Positions 1 to 11,933 of a DNA stretch of 64,000 nt are shown in pieces. Each line of letters starts with the position of its first letter. The stretch's first letter is position 1. A program made the position numbers and the translations under genes. The DNA is taken from NCBI GenBank assembly GCA_949317995.1, contig OX439048.1:22201495-22265494 (forward strand). Reading direction: 5' to 3'. This stretch comes from Acholoe squamosa (lineage: Eukaryota > Annelida > Polychaeta > Phyllodocida > Polynoidae). The notes beneath the pieces were generated by a model, which was not told the DNA's origin, searched no databases, and worked only from the letters and a program-made list of their open reading frames with translations.

Positions 1-59
1 CATTCACATGTAACACCATGCGCTAGAATTTTGTCCAAATCGTACTCAGTGACCCATAG

Positions 60-275
60 ACCCTGTCCAGGCAGTACACATGGCCTCCATGCACCTGAGA
101 CGTACTACAAGTATATACTTCAACTTGATAGCTTATTGGTAGTGCTCATAACTGACCAAGCAGTACACACGGCCTCCACACACCTGAAACTTACTACTAG
201 TATATACTTCAACTTGATAGCTTATTGGGAGTGCTCAGCCGTGACCAGTACACACGGCCTCCATAACCCCTTACA
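60..275. repeat. Imperfect tandem repeat, about 95-bp unit
   Basis: The words 'agtacacacggcctcca' and 'tatacttcaacttgatagc' recur about every 95 bases, giving two full units and a third partial one. The rest of positions 1-389 has no coding signal that I can see; it lies downstream of the minus-strand GPCR gene and may hold its 3' UTR. Confidence 0.7.
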
Positions 276-389
276 GGTAACATGATTTTTTTTGTTAGTC
301 ATGCCATACAATAACCCCTTACAGACAGCATGCATACATAGTTCTATGGTAACTATGTTCCTTAACCATAATAAAATAATTCATCACAG

Positions 390-3300
390 CTATGCTGTGA
401 AAATCTCCCTAAAAAAGATCCTAAACTCCTCAAATGTGTGCCTCCTCGTAATACATTCGGAATGAGCAAATGGCCGTGAGACCGCTACATTAGCATAACC
501 CATCTGTGATATGATCTGTGAAAAGGGACCTTATTTAGTACCCAATGCACATTATTGTGACCTTATATTCCTCACTGTAAACTCTATCAAATTAATGTGT
601 TCAGTGGTTCTCCACCAATTTTGGGACAACAAGTTCACCATTGTTTTACAGTGATTGCTTGTAACAGAGTGCTTTACTCTACTGCCGTCTGCGGTCATAT
701 TGTAAAAAACTAGTTTGCTTCACTGCATTACAAATAAGTACAGTAGTTCACTGTTCAATTTTATGAAGATGCCTGATAGACACAACAGTTATTTCTTAGA
801 GTGTATATGCTAATAATTATATAAAATATGTCACCTTGATATGACACTGTACACAATGACATTCATACAGCTGTTCATCGCACGTAGCATGTCGATAGAA
901 CCGTTGTAGATTTTGAGAACAACAAAGTCCCACTCGATGAGTTGAAGCCTCACTAACAGAGTGGTAACCTGGCCAGGTGTTACAGTGACAATGTAGATTA
1001 TGAGCAGGGTGGTCAGCATGTAGGCTAACTGTGGATAAGAAAAATGGGATTGGTGAAATACACTGCCCATTTGGCAAAAATACTTTTTTAATGTGAAAAA
1101 GTGATTTTGAAAAAAAAACAAAACATTTTTTTAGTTTGTAAAACAAAACATTTTTTAGTTACATTCCTTGATGTCAGAACTTTTTTTTCAACAATTCTTT
1201 TACATAACATTGAAAAAGGTTTGGTACCACATGTTTTGACAGTGTTGGACATTAAAAGAAGCCAGAATCCTAAAGATCACACTTTTTTATATTTTTAATG
1301 TGAAAAGGTAATTTTGAAAAAAAAACATTTTTCAAAGTTTGTAAAGCAAAACATTTTTTAGTTACATTCCTTGAGGTCAGAATTTTTTTTTTCAACGATT
1401 CTTTTAAATAACATTGAAAAGGGTTTGGTGCCACATGTTTTGACAGTGTTGGACATTAAAAGAAGCCAGAACCCTAAAGATCACACTTTTTTACATTTTT
1501 AATGTTGATGAGCTTGGATGCATATGTGGTAGATGGTATATGGTGATCAACAGTTTCGGCCGTGGTGATCAGGATTATTAGAAAATGTGTTAGTTTCATC
1601 AGTCCAATTACCATTCTCTAGTTGACTTACCTTAAGACGGGCCTTTTCAGCATTAGTCTGCCTGCTGTAAATGGTAGATTTGAGAATGTTACTTGTTCAC
1701 ACAATATTTGTTATAAGTGTGATTTCATGGTTTAAGCTCAAGTTCCTTTTTTATAGTAGCATGTGGGCTTTACCATAAAAGGGATGGAATCCTTTTGGTT
1801 TTCCCTATGAGGGGTCTTAATTTATTTTGCCCCTCCCTCACCCATGCACCCCCCCCCCCAACTTTTGGTTAGAAAATTACCACTCCCTAATCAACCACTT
1901 TTTGGTTGTACCTTGTTTCACCAGTCATCAGGCGGGATCTCTTCACGCTGATCAGAAGACTACGCACCACACTGACACAGTTAAAACACAGGATGGGCAC
2001 GGGCAGAACCAGGTAGATGCAGAATATGTAGATCAGGTAGTAGTACACGCTCATGGTCGGAGGTTGGGAATCAACTTGTTGTTCAAAATAACACTGGTGA
2101 TCGTCTGTTTGCAACCCAATGTTTTCAGGCTAAAGGAAACGAGACTGGCATTTAACAGAAACGATGTGCAGCATTAATCTATCTTTTACATCTTTAAATA
2201 CTGCTGATGCTAGAACAGTAGTACCAATGCAATCATTAAAGTGACCACCATTACCCAAAGAAATAGTTCCCCTCATACATGTTTCCTATAAACCTCTTAA
2301 AATCTCCTCCCATAACCCTTAAAGAGCCGCTGCTGCAGGGTTACATGTCTGTTTGTCATGTATAAACCTGTAGGGTTGACATGATGGTTGGATGTAACCC
2401 ATGCTGAGTTAGTCACCAGGGTTTCATTCATGCACAATGACGACCAATGGGCATGGTGTATTGATGCACTATTAAAGTGTTAAAGGGGTTCAATCATAGG
2501 TCAATGCTAAGGACTACTTACATTAAATGACCACATCATGATAGGGATCACCTGGGCCACTGCAATGATCCAGTTGATGATCAAAATTGGAATAATCTTC
2601 TTTTGTGTGAACCGTAGGCTTGTCTTCATCGGCCAACAAATAGCAAAGTACCTAAAATAAAAAAAAAAATAAAAAAAATTTTACCCTTACATGCCATATA
2701 GGTATTTTATTTTTCATCAAGGCCAAACTAATAACAGAGCATGTATATACTCTCTGAAAGAGTAAGCATGAAGTCTCAATGGATTGCTTATGAATACTCG
2801 CATCTCACTGTGTAGGTGCATCATGACCGCAAAGGAATGTAAGTCTGGAGGCATCAGGCATCATTTCATGGCCAATAGTACATTAATGCATCATGGCCAT
2901 TGGTCGTCATGATGCATGAATGCAGCCCTTGGGAAGTAACTCACTAAGGCTACATTCATTCCGACCCTGCAGGCTCAATATTCGGTCGGAGGGTTATTAT
3001 GGAGTGCTGGCAAGACTGCTCGTCAACACTTACATGCATCATGACGACAATAGGCATGATGCCTTCTGCATTAGTAACCCTTATAGCACGACTGATCTAC
3101 ACCAGCACTCTATCCACCATACTGATTTGTGACTGCCTGATGCCTAGATGCATCTATATTTAGGAATTGAGGCCGTGGGAGTGCTCGAAGCATAAGGCCC
3201 CTTAACGTCTCAATACAGTCTAGAGCATGACCACGACCATGATTGAGTGCCTTATTCCCATTAAAACACAGAAAAAAAATCAGATCAGATCAGCCATCTA

Positions 3301-6300
3301 ATAACACAGGAATATCAATTGCAACGTCTAAAGGTGAGCTGAAGTTAATCTGCTGTACTGGGAGTGCCTTACCCTCAGTGATGTTTGTTCATTAAGATAC
3401 AACTGACCGTTCAAAGCTAAGAGTGATGAGATGATTTATGGCAACCAGTTGACTCAGCTCCTTGATGCCTCGTAGCAGCATACAACCAATAGGGCCGAGA
3501 ACAGGGTTAGTGACGGTCCACAAGAACGTATCAAGGTACTGCAATGTAAAATAGAATAGAGATCCTTGAATAAGTAGAAACCGATGGTTGTGGGGTTGGT
3601 TTGGTGAGATGCACAGCAATTGTTTGCGCACACCCTTAAGGTTAATGTTAAACACTCTGATTTGGTCACTCGATCAGATGAAAGCCCTGCCACTGGCCTA
3701 TTAGCTGATAGAGTAGCAATATCTGGTGGTTAAAAATGTCCTTCAGAGAGACCAAAATTCTTTGAGCCCATTGGATTTGGAAAAAAGTGTTCTTAGATAA
3801 ACCGGTGAAAATCCACACATGACTGTTCTAACAGCTTTATGCATTGACTGGTGCATCCGTCTAGAGAAGTGCATGTGATAATTTGACCGATTGAATCAGA
3901 AGGGTATACTTACCCCATGTCCTACGACCATGACAGAATTGAGGCAGTCAACCACTGAGATTCCAGCCAGGATGAGGTTAGTGGATGTCTTTAACTCTTT
4001 TCTTGTCAGTATTACAGCTAGGATGAAGATGTTTCCTGGGAAATAAAAGGAAGGCATCTCCATACATCTTGAGCTCATTAGCCCTTGAAGAGCTGCTGAT
4101 CCAGGAGTGTATCATGCCAACACTCAGAAGAGTCTTGCCAAAACAAAACGAGGAAGGACCTGTTAAATGTTTTTAAGACAGCACTGATATAAAACGTGCA
4201 TGGCCTAACTCGTTTTCATATCATTGACAAAAGCTTTACAGCATAAAGCATTGAAAAACTCTTTATGAGATGTGGAAAAATGTGCACGTTTTACCAAAAC
4301 GAGTTTCGGAAATTTTATTTATCAACACTAAAACGCGCTTTCATTTTTGGTTCTCGTTTCTTTTTTGACAAGACCCTCCTGAGAGTGTATCAGCCCCTAG
4401 TGTTGCCATGATGTACTAATGGATTACTGGTATTTAAAGGGTTAAATGCTGATCGTACATTATTGCTTGATGCCTATCAAGTAACAGGAGTTCCTCACCA
4501 GGCCTGCATTCATGCATCATGCTGACCCTGGGGGGCTTTGATACACTCCAAATTGGTCAGTATGAAGCTCCAATGAAGTGCTGGTGGCAAAATCACTGGC
4601 ATTTTATTGGCACTTAGTGAGCATGATACAAACCTGCATATCAGCTGCACCTTATAATATTATGTGACGTGCAACACTTCAGGGGCCACCAATTTGATAC
4701 ATTATCTCATTGGTCACCAGGTAACTTACCAGGGATGTATTTATGCATCATGGCACCTTTGCAGACCTGCGAACACTTCATTAGTGCATCATGATGGCAA
4801 ATGGACATGATGTGTTAATGCATTTTTCCTGCCTTGAAGGGGATAATGGTATAACTAGTTGATCAATGTGGGTAAACTCCTCTCATAGCCTAAAAAAACA
4901 AGATAGATCAAAGATTTGATACATATAAGAGAATGTAAAGCATGCAAAGCATTGTCTTCTTACCGAATACTCCAAAGACCAAGGAAAAGAATGCCAAGAA
5001 TGCATTCACCACAGACAATGGGATATTAAATTGCAGCATTCCCAGTGGTACATTCCTGGACAGCTGTTTGAAAAAGGGATGTGTTCCGTGTATACAGGCA
5101 TAATTCCACTCTCTGCTATCCGGAAACCCATGAAAAGCACAGTAGAGCTTAGAGCGGAGAACAGGATCAAACGATATCTCCTTTGCTGTGTACATCATAT
5201 CGGTGTAAACATATACCTGTCCATCGTATTCTTCCTGATGCCAGTTATAGTAAGGAAATGCGTTACGCATCCCTTCCTGCAAGATATATATATATGTGTC
5301 ATTTTATTTCGAAGTATGATAAAGGTTTTTGCATAATGCTGATTTCAAGAAGAATTGACAAGGTGAAATAAACCTTCAGGTAAACGCCATGAAGGGTCCC
5401 TCTTCCCTTTTTACTAAAATATTGCTAATTTTGGTCTGATCGTATAAGCCACACCTGGCCTCTTGGATTTTCTATAAGCCTTGGTTTATACGTTGGGGCT
5501 TATATAATGCTAAATGATAGCTAAACATCAAAACCTTATATCCAGTTTACAAATGACATTATGCCCTAAATCCACATAGATGACAGGGCAGTTCCTATAA
5601 GGCAAAGTTTTAGTACTGTTCCATGGTTTAGAATTCTTGTGTATCAAAGGCACCCCATTGCATCTTATACGCTTTGTATCTTAGTAGCTATGTTTTCAAT
5701 GAACATATATTGCTTTTAAAATTATCTCTATACATAAATTAAGAAAACGAACGCAAAAGAAAGTTATCATGCCTTATTACTTTTCTTGCAATGGTCACTT
5801 TTTTTGTTTCTATTTTTGCCAGTTTTATTCTATCGAATAGATGTTTCAAAGAGATCTCCCCAAACATTGGATAAAATTTGAAGAAAATAGAGGAAACGAC
5901 CTGAGTTTTACCAAGACGATGAATTAAAAGGAGACTTACCAGTATTGTTTCATTGCCTGGGAAAACAAACTTGATCTTCCTAAATCTTGCATCATTTAGC
6001 ACATCACCCGTTGGAAAGATATCTCCATTTGTAGTTGTTTGTTCGGGGGACAGGTCTGTGATTGTTCCCATAGTTATATCTGATGTGGCATTTAGTCCTG
6101 TTGGTACAAGAAAAGTTTGCGAGCTAATTTGTAAATTTACTATAATCACTTATTTGTCAACTTTTTCTCCTCTTATTCACCCTACCCAGCCTCTTCTATA
6201 AGGTGCACCTGTGGTAAAAAGTACTGTTCTGTATTGCAGATTCCATGCATCTAAAGCAAATACCTTTTATTCTTGATCTTAAAAGGCACACAGAAGCAAA

Positions 6301-7330
6301 AATATTCTTGATTTTGGCACATCGCAAAAAGCAAAAAGAAAAATAATAATCTTTACTTTTGTTCATACAATTTTTTATGTAAAAATATGTGTTGTTTTTT
6401 GTGTTGTTGTTATTTTTATTTGTTGTTTTTGCCAAGTGGGTTGTCAATACAGAAAGACTTACCTTGCACTCCTGTAGGCAGGGATGTCAGCAGAAGGAGA
6501 GCTATTCCAACTCTAGAGAAAAAAAGACTTTAACCCTTTAAGGGCCGCTTATGCAATATTGCATGGTCATGATTGATACACCCCGGCGGGTCAGCGAAGT
6601 GCTCAAATGAAGCACTGGCAAGCAGTCTTTATTAGAGCAACTTGCCAACTAATGAGCATCATGCACTACTGTATCAGCAGCCCTTAAGCGGTTTGTATGC
6701 ATGAGTGAACTGTCAATTTAATGGAGTGAAAAGGAGAGCTATTGGTCACTTTTCAAAGTAAGTTTTAACAGTGTTAGTGGCAATATCTTTTTCATCTTCT
6801 GAGCTTTGACTGTCCAGAAAGGCAATGTCACACCAAAGGCTTGAGATCCAGTATTTTGAACGGAGATCTTTTTCCCGAGTCTCCCGTGCGTATTTCCCAC
6901 GACCTTTTAAATATCCTAATAAACAAACACACAAACTTCTCCCTGACTGAAGCACAAAATAGGAGAGATTGCAGTGATGCTGTAATTTATCCATTACTAA
7001 ACAATTTAGGAGGGATGTGGTTGTGGGATTCAAACTTGTTTCCAAGCCACTACTGCTAATGCTATTACGTCTGAGATGGCCAAAGTAAACGTTGGTCTCC
7101 CAAAAGGGGCTGTGTTGGTGCCATTGCTATTTAGATACTTTTGAAAGAAAACATTTTTTTTTTTTAAAAAGAAGCGATTTTAAAACACGTCGGTGGATTA
7201 CACAGAAATAAAAACGTTCTATGACCTTTGTAAACGTGTGCAAACCCATTGAGAAATAACTCTTTTCTTTTGCCAAGTGGATAGGTTCTTGTGCTACGAG
7301 TACATACCTGAAATCTAGCAGCTTCAGCAT
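390..7330 (-). CDS. Class A (rhodopsin-like) G protein-coupled receptor, 11 coding exons
   Basis: Assembled by splice sites. Exons from the start: 7308-7330, 6463-6512, 5940-6097, 4964-5276, 3914-4035, 3408-3538, 2522-2651, 1912-2129, 1631-1664, 835-1028, 390-441. All phases agree and the sum is 1425 nt (474 aa plus TAG). Residues 1-24 form a signal peptide split over exons 1-2 (MLKLLDFR then VGIALLLLTSLP). Residues 25 to about 160 are an ectodomain with NAT (27) and NET (73) glycosylation sites. TM1 holds GN across the exon 4/5 junction and TM2 holds LAGISVVD. Cys241 and Cys322 are the likely TM3-ECL2 disulfide. ERY (265-267) is split by an intron and followed by FAICWPM. TM4 has W293; TM7 has NSCMNVIVY (NPxxY form); the tail HTFEEFRIFFREIFTA resembles helix 8. 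TM6 lacks the usual CWxP Trp (TVTP instead). Ligand unknown. An in-frame ATG upstream in exon 1 exists, but the chosen start gives a cleaner signal peptide. Domain assignment is firm; tiny exons 9 and 11 are less certain. Confidence 0.88.
1086..1501. repeat. Tandem duplication, about 208 bp x2, in a GPCR intron
   Basis: Two nearly identical copies in direct repeat (about 1086-1293 and 1294-1501), each opening with 'tttttaatgtgaaaa' and carrying 'agttacattccttga' and 'gacagtgttggacattaaa'. It lies in the intron between exon 9 and the TM6/TM7 exon and makes no protein of its own. Confidence 0.85.
2313..2491. mobile_element. MITE-like element, TTAAGGG family
   Basis: It starts 'aacccttaaagagccgct' and ends with the near-reverse 'ttaaaggggtt', with an interior rich in 'catgatgg' and 'gcatggtg' words shared with the element at 6532-6692. 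It lies in the GPCR intron between exons 7 and 8. The ends are imperfect. Confidence 0.5.
6532..6692. mobile_element. MITE with 18-bp terminal inverted repeats (TTAAGGG family)
   Basis: The left end AACCCTTTAAGGGCCGCT matches the inverted right end AACCGCTTAAGGGCTGCT. The 161-bp body contains 'gcactggcaag', 'atgagcatcatgca' and 'tgatacacc'. The same words recur at about 2780-3150, 4440-4860, 8060-8600, 32515-32735 and 43444-43510, so this is a dispersed non-autonomous family with several decayed copies in this window. Confidence 0.7.
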
Positions 7331-7549
7331 GATGACCTCCCTCAGTGGGAGACTGTCGCCAACTGCACCTCTCAACCAGATCACTACCAGGTACTTGGTA
7401 GGTTGTGGGTTATGGGTGTGGTCCACACTGGGCTTGGTCAGGACGGCATTTCTCATGATGCTACGGCTTGAGATGTTTAAGTTGTAGCAGAAGCAGCCTC
7501 CAGTTATACCTCCCTATACCTCAATGTTCCTCGGTGCGATGACTGTACT

Positions 7550-7912
7550 GGAGGGTGTTGCTCCTATTGTAAAATGAGCTGTGAGTATGTGCCCTCTTTT
7601 CTAAACAAGTTGTGCACTGCTTCACCTAAGTACTTGCACTTACCACACCACTGAAAAGTCACCTGCCTTGTTTAAAATAGAGAGAGCTGCACTACCAGGT
7701 ACCTATACTCATGTCACATGCTCTATAGTTTATTATACTGACTGACTTCTCCCAACTATGTACCTACTCAAATCACCCTTTTTCTAGCACCGTACTTAAA
7801 TGACCACTTGTGAGCAACAAAAGGGACAAGTTATAGCTACATGAAAAGAAAGCACTGGAAACAAGGGCATTTTTAGCCAGCTCTTCCTTTTACTATAGGA
7901 GCAACACCCTCC
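7550..7912. mobile_element. MITE, GGAGGGTGTTGCTCC family, copy 1
   Basis: The 363-bp element begins GGAGGGTGTTGCTCCTAT and ends with its inverse (ATAGGAGCAACACCCTCC). The interior (aagtacttgcact, gtgagcaacaaaagggaca) is nearly identical to the copy at 46711-47083. It lies just upstream of the GPCR first coding exon. No transposase is encoded. Confidence 0.88.
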
Positions 7913-8039
7913 AGGTATGACTGAAGGTCGGGCATGTTGCACTGAGACTGAGTGTGCCTGGTCGTTCCCATTAAAAATGCCCCCCCCCCAAGTGCATTTC
8001 TCGATATTGTGCTCCCGAATCATCCTGAGAAAGGCCATG

Positions 8040-9700
8040 CAGGTATTTTCTGAATAGGCATAATTATATTAATGCTTTATACTGACCCAACATAGGTGAA
8101 ACGTGGGCATGATACACCAATGAAGTGCTGACGTCCAGACTCACCGGCACTTAGTTAGTGCATCTCACTGACTTATGGGCATGATGCATTGTTGCATCAT
8201 GTCATACATAGGGTTAGCATGATCGGCAGAATCGTATCGAATGTATCCTGCCCATTGGTTCCCATGGTGCACTAACTGCCCATACTGCATCAACGCATTA
8301 TGCCAATTTCTCATCATAATGCATTAAAAAAAACTCTTCAAATGACAAAAAGTATAATCAAATAAAAACTCACTAGGGCTATATTAATGTATCGTGCCCC
8401 TATTGTGTTTAAATATCCCCAGAGAGTCAGCATGGTTAATATGATATTTATATGCCATGGCAAGTCTGCTTTCAAGCATCACACACTGACTGAGGATCGC
8501 GAAGTATTAATGATTATTTGACATTTAAAGGTTAACCATGCACCAATGAGCATGATGCATCAATATATATATTCGGCCCTTAAAGTATTAAAGAATCTGG
8601 GGCTACACCTGTCCTGGTGACCTCATGAACAATACTGTAATGTGATAGAAAAGAGGCGAGCATTCTCTCATTGACATGACACCTGATAAAAAAATGTGTC
8701 ACCATTGTCTTTAAGACAATGGACTGTAGGAACTATTTCCCTTATTTCCACTCTTTTATGTGTAACCTTATGAAGCAAGGTATAATGCCAATATCAAAAA
8801 GAGGCTATCACACCTGGTAACTGGAAATCGCACACATGTCAAACCATGTGCACAAACATTTCTTCACAGGCCCTTAGGCAAAATTAAAGGCACCTCTGGA
8901 GGGTTCTGGCCAGGATTCTACGACAGCAAAAATAATTGTCTCCTATATCTCTAATCATTTTGAGGGGATTGATTAAAACAAAAAAAAACACAGCCACTAG
9001 GATTTAAAGCCCTCAAAATTAGAGTGGGTGATCATAGGTATATATACAATGCGCGATGACTATCCTGTACGATCAGCAATTTTTGTAGTTATTACCTAGG
9101 GTGTTGTATGGCAGTTTTACCAGAGCAATCATGAATGACCACTATATCCGCAGGACTGTATATGTAATGGCATTGGAGTCAGGGATCCCAATATCATTTG
9201 AATGGTTCTAGCCGTACCATCTTGAGAATCGCCTTAGTGAGATATATTTCATCTTTTAGTAGCTTTGACAGTGGTAAGAATAAAGTAAAAGATAACAATT
9301 CATTTCAGGAATCACACAAAAACATTTAATCTTATTCATTTAAATTATGTCAAAGCATAAACGGAATTTGGGAAATCATGCTAAGAAATTGGTTACTCTA
9401 CACACCTTTCACATTCGAGAGATCTGCGCCTTTTTTTGTGGTTACTAATTCCACCAAAGTTGTGTGTCAATGGTTCTATGCCTTCAGTGTGTGGTTCAGT
9501 GAGAATTCCCGCTAAATTAATTCATCTTATTAGACGACTTCTGTGATTTTTGGTGCTTTTTCTGGATATCCCCATGCTGATATTCCTGCATAATGTGCAC
9601 TGTAATGTGAACAGATGCAGGGTGGATATCAGCATGGTTTGGGGTGGATATCAGCACGGTTTAGGGTGGATATCAGCATGGTTTGAGACATGTCATGTGT
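8040..9700. other. Non-genic stretch with decayed repeats
   Basis: I see no exon of a recognisable family here on either strand. Positions 8060-8600 carry decayed 'gcatgatgcat' repeats. Positions 9615-9690 hold three copies of a roughly 20-base unit 'ggtggatatcagcatggttt'. The rest appears unique and AT-rich. Confidence 0.55.
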
Positions 9701-9705
9701 CATAT

Positions 9706-11572
9706 CCCAGCAAATTGTCGTTATCTGTCGCCATGATTGGTCATCAATGGTGACTCCTTTTTGAGTGATAACTCACTGCATCATCTTTCGCCACTGTGTG
9801 TCAGTCTCACATGGCATACCGATTTATCACAACAGTCACCAACATGATCTCACTCATTGCGTTAGTATGTGCCACCCCTTGTCATCCCTCACAAAGCATG
9901 GTGACTTATCACCGCCATCGCCAACATGGATCTAATTCACTGCGTGAGTATGTGCCACTGCCTGTCAACTCTCACTCAGAATGGCGGCTTATCACAACCA
10001 TCGCCAACATGGATCTGACTCACTGTGTGATTATGTGCCACTCCCAGTCAACTCTCACTCAGAATGGCAGCTTATCACCAACATCGCTAATATGGATCTC
10101 ACTCCCTGCGTGAGTATGCGCCACTCCCAGTCAACTCTCACTCAGAATGGCAGCTTATCACCACCATCGCCAACATGGACCTCACTCACTCCGTCAATAT
10201 GTGCCACTGTCTGTCAACTCTCACTCAGAATGGCGACTTTTCACCTGCATTGCCACATGGCTCTCACTCACTGCATGAGTTTGTGTCACTCCTAGTTAAT
10301 CTTCTCTCAAAATAGTGATTTATCACCACCATTGCTGACATGGATGTCACTCGCTGTGTGAGTGTGTGCCACTGTCATCAACTCTCACACAAAATGGCGA
10401 CTTATCACCACCATTGCCAACATTGGTCTCACTCAATGCGTGAATTTGTGTCACTCTAAGTCAATGCTCTCTGAGGATTGCATCATCTGTCACTCACTCT
10501 CACTCAGAATGGCAACTTATCACCACCATTGCCAAGGTTGTTGAGACAGTACCACTGTTCAACATGTAGCCTATCTAGGGAGTGTGGGCATGAAGTATAA
10601 GTCCCATATGTATCAAATATGCTTTGTTCCACACTGATTTCCATGTAATACTTCAGAGTTGAATCAAACAAGATTATATAGAGAAAATATCAATTGAATT
10701 TAGATAGAGGTTTCTCTAAAATGAAAGCAACTATCCATAAACACCATTTTTCTGGTTACAGGAAAAATACATAGGTAAATATCTACATGAACACCTTGTC
10801 TGTGGTTAGAGGGAAGATACATATGGCAATACCTTCTCTGGCAAAACATATACTTTGATCTGGCAGATGTGAGGCTGCATGATTACCAATGTCGATGATC
10901 ATGAGCTTTTCATCTTACAAGGTGAGTGATCACCAGCGTTGCCATCACTGGTGAGTCTGAGTGATGACGATCCTCGCCATCCATGGTGAACCTGCACTAT
11001 GACGTAGTGCACGTTTCATCTAGTGAGGTGAGTGTTCAACCGCCTTGCCATCCCTGGTGAGTGTGAGTCATCACGATCCTTGCCAACCGTGGTGAACGTG
11101 CAATATGGCATGGTGTGCATTTCATCTAGCGAGGTGAGTGATCACCCGAGTGACCATCCCCGGTGAGTGTTAGTGATCAAGATCCTTGCCATCCATGGTG
11201 AATGTTCGTTATGACGTGGTGTGCGTCTCATGTAGTGAAGTGAGTGATCACTCATGTCGCCATCCCTGGTGAGGATGAGTGATCACTCATGTCACCATCC
11301 CTGGTGAGGATGAGTGATCACGATCCTTGCCATCCCTGGTGAACATGCACTATGACGAGGTGCATGTTTCATCTAGCGAGGTGAGTGATCACCCCCATCA
11401 CCATCCCTGGTGAGTCTGAGTGATCACCATCCTTGCCATCTGAGGTAAGGCCATGTGATCACCACCATTGCTATTCCTGGTGATCTTGTGCTATAGCGAC
11501 ATCGTGTTCCATCTAGCGACATGTGTGAGCCACTTCACACAGGCTGACGAGGAGTCACGATAATTTGCTGGG
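9706..11572. mobile_element. 1.87-kb TIR element carrying two satellite-like arrays
   Basis: It begins CCCAGCAAATTGTCG and ends with the inverse (cgataatttgctggg), flanked by a possible 3-bp duplication TAT. Positions 9830-10545 hold about eight units of roughly 85 bp with 'cttatcaccaccatcgcc' and 'caactctcactcagaatgg'. Positions 10915-11465 hold five or six units of roughly 105 bp with 'gatccttgccatcc' and 'tcatctagcgaggtgagtg'. About 370 bp between the arrays is non-repetitive. No transposase frame was recognised, so it looks non-autonomous. A 222-bp relative at 50876-51097 keeps only the two ends. Confidence 0.82.
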
Positions 11573-11933
11573 TATGTGGATCATTCTATTTTCAGAATTT
11601 GAAAAGATGAATAAATAGCTACAATATGCACTTTATTTTATCTCAATTGAAGGGGTTCCTGAAATATGCATGTCTGAATTTTGATCAAATCATCATTTTT
11701 GAGAATATTAATGCTATTTTATCAAAGCTGTATCTCCCTTATCACCATAGATATGGACAATCAGGATTCCGGGATTTTATACCCATGTGTTTAGCTTAGA
11801 CCACCATCATATCACTTCTAGTAGGAATATCAACATGATTCAAACAGTTTTTGAAAGGTTATGACACCCCCTATAAGGCCGAAAATTAAGTTTAGGGCGA
11901 TACCATACTTTATTGAATACAAAGGCAACCTAC

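Noticed and set aside
817-1146. 109-codon minus open frame over the GPCR TM6/TM7 exon
   Set aside because: Out of frame with the TM6/TM7 coding frame, which has clear receptor motifs and matching splice phases.
9706-11572. Possible CRISPR-like array of regular repeats
   Set aside because: Units are contiguous degenerate satellites without unique spacers, inside a TIR element in an animal genome.
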